A stretch of 64,000 bases of DNA from Novosphingobium sp. KA1. GTDB lineage: Bacteria > Pseudomonadota > Alphaproteobacteria > Sphingomonadales > Sphingomonadaceae. The stretch's first letter is position 1, and every line of letters starts with the position of its first letter. Below are positions 34,093 to 40,593 of this stretch, piece after piece. A program made the position numbers and the translations under genes. The notes under the pieces were generated by a model that was not told where the DNA came from, did no database searches, and saw nothing but the letters and a program-made list of their open reading frames with translations. The stretch is from assembly GCF_017309955.1 (NCBI RefSeq), contig NZ_CP021248.1, positions 806,001 to 870,000 on the forward strand, given 5' to 3'.

Positions 34093-34886
34093 GGCTGCTG
34101 GCTCCTGCGAACGACGACCAGGCGTGCTGCATCGCCCGGGGCGAGATTCAGCCGGTCGAGCGTGACGGCGAAGATGTCGGCGCCGAACTGTGTGCTGAGA
34201 AATGCCCGTTCATCGAGAATGATGGGGGGAAAGGGCACGGTGACGGCTCGCTGGGTGCGGATCGGGGACACGCGGTATTCGCTGATCGAGAGGCCAGCGC
34301 CCTCGACTTCGAAGCGCCGTCGCTCGGTGATCGAAATATCGGGCACGTCTGCCAGCGAGATGGCCTCGCGGGCCGGGGCGACTTCTGAAAACGAGGCGGG
34401 GACCCGGTCCTGCAGCACGGCAAGGGTGATACCTACTGCCCGCTCCTCCTCGACAAGCGGCGCAAGCAGGGCATCGTTGGTTCGCGCCCGCTGCACTTGC
34501 CCCGGCAGGAGATTCACTGTCTGGGCCGGAATGTCCGAGGGTTCGGCATAAAGCGGATAGACTGCGCCGTTACAGGTGACGAAGAACTCGGAGGGCGCCG
34601 TCACGTAAGTGCGGGTCTTGAGGCCCATGTCCTCGGTTTCGAGGACGAGGAACTTGATCCAGGCGTCGCTTCCTCCGCGCTCCACGGCGAGACCTTTTTC
34701 CGCCGAATAGCGTACGTCCTCGATCTCGCCGCCGGCGCAGACCAGATGGTTCACATCGTGGTTCGAGAGTCGGATATGACTGGTCTGTTCGGGGAACGCC
34801 GAAATGGTCTGCGCGGTGGCTGTTGCACTTGAAGAAGCTGCGGCAAGCAGCGCGGCGAGGCGTGCCGCTCTATCGGACATCGGCAT
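34089..34886 (-). CDS. traK: TraK, VirB9-like secretin of the core complex
   Basis: 265 residues with a signal peptide (LAALLAAASSSATATAQ). LSNHDVNHLVCAGGEIEDVRYSAEKGL and VTCNGAVYPLYAEPSDIPAQTVNL are typical of TraK. It is an outer-membrane-associated core component that binds TraB and TraV. The start overlaps the traE stop by 17 bp. Confidence 0.92.
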   Translation of the reverse strand: MPMSDRAARLAALLAAASSSATATAQTISAFPEQTSHIRLSNHDVNHLVCAGGEIEDVRYSAEKGLAVERGGSDAWIKFLVLETEDMGLKTRTYVTAPSEFFVTCNGAVYPLYAEPSDIPAQTVNLLPGQVQRARTNDALLAPLVEEERAVGITLAVLQDRVPASFSEVAPAREAISLADVPDISITERRRFEVEGAGLSISEYRVSPIRTQRAVTVPFPPIILDERAFLSTQFGADIFAVTLDRLNLAPGDAARLVVVRRSQQP

Positions 34887-35505
34887 CGAAGTTCTCCTCC
34901 TGAAGGGCGACGAGCCAGAAGCGGCCGTTCTCGATCGCGTAGCGAATGCGCAGATTCCCGCGGAATTTGCGGATGACGCCGCCGATCACGCGGACCTTTT
35001 CGACCGGCACTACGATCTCGCTGGAGGTCCAGGTGACGGGTTGATCCGAGCGTATGTAGGTGGCGATCGACAGCGTGGGGTTGGTCGAGAGTTCGCCCAG
35101 GAGCTTGCTCAGGCTATCGCGAACGGCGTTGTAGGTGCTGGGGTGAACGAGGCTCAGCAGTTCCTGGAATTGCCGGTCGGCGGAGTAGGCGGAATAGGTT
35201 CCGGCCAGCGCTACGATATTGAAGGTCATCGTCTTCAGGTATGCGGCCGAAGGCCTGTTGCCGGTCACATAGAGGTCGCCGCCGGCGCCAAACGGAACGA
35301 TCACCGTGCGCTGGTTCTGGCTCGTCGTGTAGATCACGCCGCCCAGCACCGAAGTGATGCCGAACAGGCCAAGCACGCAGACCTTGAGCAGCCGGTTCTC
35401 CTCGAAAAGGTTGGCCGAGCCCTGCAGATAGCGGTGCAGGTGCCAGCTCGGGCGCATGTCGCCGATCATTTCCGGATCGGCTGCGCGGCTGAAAGGAAAG
35501 ACCAT
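34870..35505 (-). CDS. traE: TraE, VirB5/VirB8-like pilus assembly protein
   Basis: 211 residues. One N-terminal membrane helix (LLKVCVLGLFGITSVLGGVIY) is followed by a periplasmic domain with YLKTMTFNIVALAGTYSAYS and RKFRGNLRIRYAIENGRFWLVALQE, matching TraE. It is an inner-membrane assembly factor and lies six bases after traL. Confidence 0.92.
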   Translation of the reverse strand: MVFPFSRAADPEMIGDMRPSWHLHRYLQGSANLFEENRLLKVCVLGLFGITSVLGGVIYTTSQNQRTVIVPFGAGGDLYVTGNRPSAAYLKTMTFNIVALAGTYSAYSADRQFQELLSLVHPSTYNAVRDSLSKLLGELSTNPTLSIATYIRSDQPVTWTSSEIVVPVEKVRVIGGVIRKFRGNLRIRYAIENGRFWLVALQEENFDADVR

Positions 35506-35511
35506 GGCGCG

Positions 35512-35778
35512 CTACTCGAAGAAGCGGGTCTGGGTCGGGCCGGGGTACCGGCGCAGCCGCGCCAGCCCCCAGCGCCAGGCGAGATGCGAAATGAAGCCGC
35601 GCGGCTTCGATCGCTTCCACGGAAGGAAGAAGAGAAGAGCGCCGACGAGCAGCCACCCGATGATCCCGCCGACAACGACCGCTACGAAGATCGTGGCCAT
35701 GACGACGATGAACTCCTGACTGTCGAACCAGAGGATCTGGACCGGGCGGTGCAGGTACTGGGGCAGACGTTCGTCCAA
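35512..35778 (-). CDS. traL: TraL, VirB3-like inner-membrane protein
   Basis: About 88 residues if started at TTG 35778, which is preceded by AGGGAGA at good spacing and gives the usual N-terminus (DERLPQYLHRP). GTG codons at 35802 and 35799 are in frame but have no ribosome site. Two hydrophobic stretches (FIVVMATIFVAVVVGGIIGWLL and LVGALLFFLPW) match TraL, and the basic C-terminus fits. It follows the pilin gene. Confidence 0.85.
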   Translation of the reverse strand: MDERLPQYLHRPVQILWFDSQEFIVVMATIFVAVVVGGIIGWLLVGALLFFLPWKRSKPRGFISHLAWRWGLARLRRYPGPTQTRFFE

Positions 35779-35802
35779 CGCTCTTCTCCCTTGCTTCACC
35801 AC

Positions 35803-35910
35803 GCTGTTGCCGGCGTGGTTTCCGCGAGGCGGGGTTGCCTCACGTTCCGGAATTGATTTTCGCGTGAAGGGGCCGCGCCGACCGGCCTCTCGTGCCGGGC
35901 GGCTTGCTTG
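35803..35910 (-). promoter_or_regulatory. Structured spacer between traA and traL
   Basis: About 110 bp with small inverted repeats, for example ACCACGC/GCGTGGT around 35798-35820 and GAGGC/GCCTC just above it. A structured gap after the pilin gene could protect the pilin mRNA 3' end and lower expression of the genes that follow. No U-run terminator seen. Confidence 0.35.
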
Positions 35911-36228
35911 TCAGATGACCATCCCGAAAGTCTGGAGGATGGAATCCGCCTTGATGAGGCAGACGGCGGCGACGATTGTCGGGATGCCGATCATGATGTT
36001 CGAGAACAGGCGCGAAACGCCGAACAGGAACGCAGCGACACCGCCGACAAAGCCGAGCGGGCCCTTGACGCCCTGGTTCACGACGATGTCGTAGATATCG
36101 TAGCCGAGGTCGCCGGCGGCCGGCGCCGAGAAAGCATGGGCTGCGCCCACGCCGACAATGGCGGCAAAGAGGACAAGTGCTGCAGCGCCTGCGGCGCGGT
36201 GGCCCTTTCCCAGGACAAGCTTCTTCAT
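35911..36228 (-). CDS. traA: TraA, F-type propilin
   Basis: 105 residues from ATG 36228. A long signal sequence (MKKLVLGKGHRAAGAAALVL and on, to AHA near residue 32) is followed by a mature part of about 70 residues with two hydrophobic segments (FVGGVAAFLFGVSRLF and MIGIPTIVAAVCLIKA). Length, layout and position before traL match F-type pilins. The ribosome site AGGAGA lies upstream of the start. Confidence 0.88.
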   Translation of the reverse strand: MKKLVLGKGHRAAGAAALVLFAAIVGVGAAHAFSAPAAGDLGYDIYDIVVNQGVKGPLGFVGGVAAFLFGVSRLFSNIMIGIPTIVAAVCLIKADSILQTFGMVI

Positions 36229-36406
36229 CTCAGGTCTCCTATGGTCGGAGCCATCCGCTTTGTGATGCCTTGCCGGCAGCGATGGGTGTCGTGTCCGGCC
36301 GGCGGCTATGCTGGACAGCTCCAGGAGAGGCGCAGCCACCGGCATTCCCGGTCCCTCGGCTCTGCGTGTGCTGTGCCGGAGGGTCCGCCAGATCAGAAAG
36401 GAAGGC

Positions 36407-37192
36407 TCAGGGATCCTTCGCCGGCTTGGCGTAGGCCGTGTCCAGAAACGCCTGGAGCTCACCTTGCTGGAAGCCCGAAACCAGCTTGCCATCCACGATC
36501 AGTGTCGGCGTGCCGGAGATTCCCATCTTGCGGATCGCCTCTGTCTCGCGTGCGACACGCTCGGCGCCGGCCTTGCACTTTCGTAGCGGAGCAGGGCGGG
36601 CACCGGCGTAAATCGCCTTGAACTCCCTTTCCGGATCGGGTGAGCACAGGATGTGCTCGGCCTTGGCGGCAGCATCCGGATGGATGCCGCTCACGAAGTA
36701 GACCTGCCGCTGAACGGGCTGTCCTTCTGCTATCCGCGATATCCAGAAGCGTTCGAGCGCTTGACAGTATGGGCAATCGGGATCGGTGAACTCGATGACT
36801 TTCGGAGCACCGTCGGGGCCGATAAGCAGGGCGTCAGCCGGATCGATCGCATGCATTCGCTTTCTCGCTGCGGCGTCCTGGGCGAGTGCCGTCAGGTTCG
36901 CGCCGTTGCGATCATAGACAGCTCCGAAGATCAGGTGCTCGCTCTCCGGGGCGAAGTAGATCACTTTGCCTCCAGCAAGAGCCTGGTAAAGCGTGCCGTG
37001 AACAGGGGCAGGCCCGAACTCCTCGAACGCAAGGTTCGTGAAGGTCTGATGCAGCCGTTTTTCGGCTTCCGCAGCGGCGGTTTGTAGGGTTGATACGGCC
37101 TTGCTCTTGCCGGTATCTCCCGCAGACGCGCTTGTGCTTGCACCGAGCGAGAGAAGCGCACCGCCAATTGCGAGCTTAGTGATCCGACGCAT
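36407..37192 (-). CDS. DsbC-like periplasmic disulfide isomerase of the tra operon
   Basis: 261 residues from ATG 37192, with a signal peptide (LAIGGALLSLGASTSASA) and a DsbC-type dimerisation region. The thioredoxin domain has the CPYC active site at residues 140-143 (VIEFTDPDCPYCQ) and the cis-Pro loop GISGTPTLIVDG. It should shuffle disulfides in Cys-rich Tra proteins such as TraU and the TraN-like proteins. A spacer of about 180 bp separates it from traA. Confidence 0.88.
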   Translation of the reverse strand: MRRITKLAIGGALLSLGASTSASAGDTGKSKAVSTLQTAAAEAEKRLHQTFTNLAFEEFGPAPVHGTLYQALAGGKVIYFAPESEHLIFGAVYDRNGANLTALAQDAAARKRMHAIDPADALLIGPDGAPKVIEFTDPDCPYCQALERFWISRIAEGQPVQRQVYFVSGIHPDAAAKAEHILCSPDPEREFKAIYAGARPAPLRKCKAGAERVARETEAIRKMGISGTPTLIVDGKLVSGFQQGELQAFLDTAYAKPAKDP

Positions 37193-37460
37193 GGCTCGCC
37201 TCCTTTTCAATTCCGAAGAGGGAGGCATCAAGCCGGACAGCATTTCCGACGCGGATCGGCAGCGCCGGCGCCTTGTCGTCCGCTGTTCCAATCACCACAC
37301 CTGGCAAATCCGCTCGGATTGAATAAACGCCGTCCGCTTCGATGATCTTGAGCGTTGGTACGGCTAGCGCGGCATTGAACGGGGCTGCTTGCGCCGTAAC
37401 AGGCGTCTGCACGGGCGCGGCGCCGATCGCAGCCGCGGCACACAGGAGAGAAAATGTCAT
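37176..37460 (-). CDS. Small predicted exported protein at the head of the tra operon
   Basis: 94 residues from ATG 37460, with GGAGA upstream and a signal-like start (MTFSLLCAAAAIGAAPVQTP). The rest (LPGVVIGTADDKAPALPIRVGNAVRLDASLF) resembles a small beta-rich periplasmic domain. It overlaps the dsbC-like gene by 17 bp. No family recognised. Confidence 0.55.
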   Translation of the reverse strand: MTFSLLCAAAAIGAAPVQTPVTAQAAPFNAALAVPTLKIIEADGVYSIRADLPGVVIGTADDKAPALPIRVGNAVRLDASLFGIEKEASHASDH

Positions 37461-37800
37461 CAGGTATGTCTCCTTGCAGCGCGAAAGATCGCGCAGGCTG
37501 ATGAGCACGGTTGGTTCGGGGATCACAGCAGCCGGCGCAGAGGCCCAAGCTGCGGGTTCCGTCTGAGGTGACATCACCACGGCGCGGTTCAGGCCACAAG
37601 TACGAGGGCATTGTTTAGCCGAAACGGTGAAACAAAGCGGCCAGAGCCCGTTTTACGCTTTCGAACGCAGGAAATTGGCCGGCGCAGATAAGAAATCGAC
37701 AAAATGGGCACTTCAGTGCCGGTTTTACGACGTTCCGGGTTTGTCTTTGAGTGGCCGAATCGACGAAAATGCGCCGGCTCATTTCATCCAGGAGTTGATC

Positions 37801-38223
37801 ATGGGCAGGGCGACAAGAACGTTTAAACTGCGGCTATCTCCGGCCGGCCTCGACGTGCTGATTGCGTCTCACTGCTTACTGATCAAGGAGACCCGTGCGC
37901 TTATTTCCTGGGGGACCACTCTGCATGTTGCAGTGGAACACCTTGACGGTTGTCCAATCGATCTCGTTGCCGATTGTCTGGGCCGGGTAGAGAGTGAAGT
38001 ACTCGCTGGCGATGAGGAGCATCATTTGGGGGCGCCGCACCGTCTGGGCGATCGCGCGAGCCATATCCTGAGCAAGTACCGAGCAGCATATCCACAGACA
38101 TGCGCCCCGACACTCGGCAACTTGTATATTGCGGCCCTGGTTCAACTCGAGTCCGCTACCACGCCTAAGGTCTTTACGGCATATCGACGAGTACAGCATG
38201 CCATGGCCCAAAAAGGTCTTTAA
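37801..38223 (+). CDS. Hypothetical protein between the tra operon and the lasso locus
   Basis: 140 residues from ATG 37801, with AGGAG six bases upstream. It starts MGRATRTFKLRLSPAGLDVL. Not recognised. An opposing minus-strand frame (37876-38271) with a CxxC pair is also open, so the coding strand is not certain. The 340 bp before it (37461-37800) hold no convincing gene, only a short palindrome GGCACT-TC-AGTGCC at 37707-37720 and presumably the divergent promoters. Confidence 0.35.
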   Translation: MGRATRTFKLRLSPAGLDVLIASHCLLIKETRALISWGTTLHVAVEHLDGCPIDLVADCLGRVESEVLAGDEEHHLGAPHRLGDRASHILSKYRAAYPQTCAPTLGNLYIAALVQLESATTPKVFTAYRRVQHAMAQKGL

Positions 38224-38271
38224 TATGCTGAAAATATGGCCGCAATGTAGACAAGTTGTCTGAGGTTCCAT

Positions 38272-38301
38272 TTGACAGTGGTGGTATGCACACCTTAGCT
38301 A
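38272..38301 (+). promoter_or_regulatory. Candidate sigma-70-type promoter for the XRE-GntR pair
   Basis: TTGACA at 38272-38277, 18-bp spacer, TAGCTA at 38296-38301; 55 bp upstream of the XRE start. A ribosome site (AAGGAGA) follows at about 38342. Confidence 0.45.
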
Positions 38302-38356
38302 ATCGCAATTGCATTGGCCTTGGCAGGCAGTTTCTCCCTTTTAAGGAGACGCGGAT

Positions 38357-38767
38357 ATGTCGCTTTCGAATGCGGCTGCCGTTGCCGAGAGTCCGCTCGA
38401 TTACGTGAAGGTACAATCTGGGCGGCAGATCGAACAGGCACGGAAGCGAAAACACATCACTCAGGCTGAACTCGCCCGGGATCTCGGTACGGGCGTGCGG
38501 TGGCTCCGCGAGATCGAGGGGGGCAATCCAAAAGCCCGGCTCGACGATCACCTCATGTGCACATACCGGCTCGGTCTTTCGACCGGGCACATCCTGATCC
38601 CGCTGTTGTTCGCCGGGCAAAGGATGTCTTTTCCGCGGCAACTTGCGACCGGGGATCTCACGGAACTTGAGCGATCATGCATAGAAATTATCGCGCAGCG
38701 AAATCTCGACCACCTGACCAGAGCTCTGACGCCGATTTGGCAATCCGGGCACGAACCTACGAGATGA
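38357..38767 (+). CDS. XRE-family DNA-binding regulator
   Basis: 136 residues. An XRE/HipB-like helix-turn-helix is visible around residues 23-75 (QIEQARKRKHITQAELARDLGTGVRWLREIEGGNPKARLDDHL, in pieces), followed by a C-terminal region without a known ligand domain. Its stop overlaps the start of the GntR gene as ATGA, so both are made together. Position directly upstream of the lasso precursors suggests it controls them. No toxin partner is present, which argues against a toxin-antitoxin role. Confidence 0.82.
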   Translation: MSLSNAAAVAESPLDYVKVQSGRQIEQARKRKHITQAELARDLGTGVRWLREIEGGNPKARLDDHLMCTYRLGLSTGHILIPLLFAGQRMSFPRQLATGDLTELERSCIEIIAQRNLDHLTRALTPIWQSGHEPTR

Positions 38768-39351
38768 AAATGATGATGTCTGCGATGGATCCACAAACCC
38801 ACGATCGCGTGTACAGATCTCTCAAGGCAGAATATAGGGCGGGACTGCTCGAACCGGGTGTTCGACTGGACTTGCAGGTTCTTGCCGATCGACATCGGGC
38901 AAGCAAGACTCCGCTACGCGAGGCGGCGAACCGGCTGCTGGGCGAACGGTTGTTCGAACGGCATCCGGATGGTGGTTTCATGGTTGCTGTATTGTCCGAC
39001 GAGCAGCTGGGCTACCTTACCGGTCTAAATATCTTGATAATGCGGGGAATAATTTCGGCCCTGGTGCCGGGAATCCTTGAAGAAATCGCTTCGCGGGCGC
39101 TTGAGAGTGCGCATCCGGACGCGGTGTCCGGTACCGCGAATGCAGCCGCGCAAGTCTTCCTGGCGCTCGCGGAGGCAACCGGCAATCCAGAGGCGGTTGC
39201 GATTCTCGACAGCATCAACGACCGCCTATTGTATCCTCGGATCGCTGAAGCAAGAGGTTCGGATCGCTCTCGTGTGACTTTCGCCAAGTTGCTGAAGCAT
39301 TGGGCTGCCGGCAACGCGGATTTTCCTCTGGATCATTCATGGATAAGATGA
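38764..39351 (+). CDS. GntR-family transcriptional regulator
   Basis: 195 residues. The winged helix-turn-helix is at the N-terminus (VYRSLKAEYRAGLLEPGVRLDLQVLADRHRASKTPLREAANRL, in pieces; the T-P-L-R-E-A recognition segment is diagnostic). The helical C-terminal region is FadR/FCD-like but short. It is translationally coupled to the XRE regulator and lies about 170 bp upstream of the first lasso precursor gene. A role in sensing a signal for lasso peptide production is inferred. Confidence 0.82.
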   Translation: MKMMMSAMDPQTHDRVYRSLKAEYRAGLLEPGVRLDLQVLADRHRASKTPLREAANRLLGERLFERHPDGGFMVAVLSDEQLGYLTGLNILIMRGIISALVPGILEEIASRALESAHPDAVSGTANAAAQVFLALAEATGNPEAVAILDSINDRLLYPRIAEARGSDRSRVTFAKLLKHWAAGNADFPLDHSWIR

Positions 39352-39523
39352 TGCCGTTCGGACTCCGGGACGAATTCCTCATCATTGTGAATGTTGGTCA
39401 GTTCACGCGGTCAGTAATATCGAGACAAATTGACCGAAAATATGTGCTAAGCGAATCGTTTTGCTTCGATGTAGGTATTCATTTGCCGCTGATGTTGGCG
39501 GTATACAGTGAAGGAGAGTACGT

Positions 39524-39658
39524 ATGCATCGCAATGACGAACATGACGCCGATCTTCTCGAACTCGGCACTGCATCGGTCGACACGAAGGGACCGCCGCT
39601 CCCGGTTGCCGTCGACATCCAGGGGGCATTCGGCACCGAAGGCCTCAACGACGAATGA
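39524..39658 (+). CDS. Lasso peptide precursor 1
   Basis: 44 residues with a strong AAGGAGAG ribosome site. The leader (22 residues) contains LLELGTASVDTK, matching the proteobacterial lasso leader pattern L-x-L-G-x-A-x-x-x-T-(K/R) with the essential Thr two residues before the core. The core (39590-39655, 22 residues) starts GPPLPVAVD and ends GLNDE. Gly1 and Asp9 give a nine-residue macrolactam; no acidic residue stands at 7 or 8, so the ring size is unambiguous. The tail carries Phe14 as a possible steric lock. Calculated by hand, the neutral monoisotopic mass of the full-length lasso peptide is about 2177.06. Confidence 0.93.
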   Translation: MHRNDEHDADLLELGTASVDTKGPPLPVAVDIQGAFGTEGLNDE

Positions 39659-39666
39659 CCAAGGCA

Positions 39667-39693
39667 CTGGCGCGCGATTGTCTCGCGCGCCAG
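39667..39693. repeat. Perfect 11-bp hairpin between the two precursor genes
   Basis: CTGGCGCGCGA (39667-39677), loop TTGTC, then the exact complement (39683-39693). It starts eight bases after the stop of precursor 1. Strong GC stem without a U-run: likely an RNA 3' stabiliser or partial terminator that lets precursor 1 accumulate above the downstream genes. Confidence 0.85.
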
Positions 39694-39767
39694 CGTCCTG
39701 ACAGCAACGAATCCCATTGCCGGTTGAGCTTTTGCCGACCGCCGACATGCCGCAGGAGGATCTCGCC

Positions 39768-39902
39768 ATGCTCACCGGCAACGCACCCAATGCGCAGATA
39801 ATCGTTCTTGGCCGCGTATCTGCGGATACAAAGGGCGCCCCCCTTCCTGTTGATGTCGAATTACAAGGTTCATTCGCCCCAAGCGGTCTCAGCGATGAAT
39901 AA
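39768..39902 (+). CDS. Lasso peptide precursor 2
   Basis: 44 residues from ATG 39768, which has AGGAGG eight bases upstream; a longer frame from TTG 39717 lacks a ribosome site. The leader (22 residues) contains QIIVLGRVSADTK, matching the leader pattern with Thr at -2. The core (39834-39899, 22 residues) starts GAPLPVDVE and ends GLSDE. Gly1-Glu9 gives a nine-residue ring; Asp7 is an alternative acceptor for a seven-residue ring, which is less likely by comparison with precursor 1. Phe14 and Gln11-Gly12 are conserved between the two cores. Hand-calculated neutral mass of the full-length lasso form is about 2166.05. The stop overlaps the start of the B gene. Confidence 0.93.
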   Translation: MLTGNAPNAQIIVLGRVSADTKGAPLPVDVELQGSFAPSGLSDE

Positions 39903-40593
39903 AGACCAGAACAGGCGATCGTATCGACCTTCAATTTCGGAGAGCGGGATGCAGTATGGTCTTGCAAGTGGTCTGTCGTTTTGCAACGTGGGAACCAAGA
40001 TCGCCTTCCTTGATTTGCTCCGCGATCGGTACTTTGTCCTTGCCGGAGACTGCGAACATTCTTTCAGGAGATTCTCCGCAGAAACCGGAGAGGCTGATGG
40101 CGGCGATATCGATCTGCTTCTGTCCAGAAGTCTGGTCGAGAAGGGCGGTTCGCCGCCTCGCGCCTGCGACGCCGTTCTGCCGGCAATATCGTCGATGCGG
40201 GCCGGCAGCGCGGGCATAAATGCGATTACCTTGCGCGCCGTCTTGGCATATTGGCGAACGCATCGGATATTGATGAGGTCTGGACTTGCTGCCCTCGTAG
40301 CGCGCTATCGCTCGACGCCGTTCGTTGGCTCTGGCAGCGATCAAGCATTGCGCCGAACTGCGATAGTGGCAGCCTTCCAATCCATGCGTCTGTTGCTTGA
40401 CCCGACCGACAGGTGCCTTCCGCTCTCGTTTGCCATGGCCTTCGAAATGAAACGCTCGGGCTGCCGGTGCAATGTCATCTTTGGCATCACACTTGAGCCT
40501 TTCCGGGCGCATTGCTGGACCCAGTTCGAAGATCGGGTCCTCAATGACAGGCTCGACCATGTGCTCGATTTCAAGCCGATACTTGTCCTGTGA
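39895..40593 (+). CDS. Lasso peptide B protein: RRE domain fused to leader peptidase
   Basis: 232 residues from ATG 39895, overlapping precursor 2 by eight bases. The N-terminal part (IAFLDLLRDRYFVLAGD) is the PqqD-like RiPP recognition element that binds the leader. The C-terminal part is the transglutaminase-like protease that removes it, with Cys174 (RCLPLSFA), His206 (RAHCW) and Asp218 (LND). The spacings of 32 and 12 equal those I recall for McjB (Cys150, His182, Asp194). The fused form is usual in proteobacteria. Longer in-frame starts from 39808 overlap the precursor and are rejected. Confidence 0.93.
   Translation: MNKDQNRRSYRPSISESGMQYGLASGLSFCNVGTKIAFLDLLRDRYFVLAGDCEHSFRRFSAETGEADGGDIDLLLSRSLVEKGGSPPRACDAVLPAISSMRAGSAGINAITLRAVLAYWRTHRILMRSGLAALVARYRSTPFVGSGSDQALRRTAIVAAFQSMRLLLDPTDRCLPLSFAMAFEMKRSGCRCNVIFGITLEPFRAHCWTQFEDRVLNDRLDHVLDFKPILVL

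Noticed and set aside
37876..38271. Minus-strand frame with a CLHCGHIF start opposite the hypothetical gene at 37801
   Set aside because: Possible, but it has no ribosome site as good as the plus-strand frame and no family match. Kept only as an alternative.
39808..39894. Upstream start of the B protein inside precursor 2
   Set aside because: ATG 39895 overlaps the precursor stop in the usual coupled way; the extra residues do not look like an RRE domain.
39717..39902. TTG 39717 start giving a 61-residue second lasso precursor
   Set aside because: No ribosome site; ATG 39768 has AGGAGG at ideal spacing and gives a leader of the same length as precursor 1.
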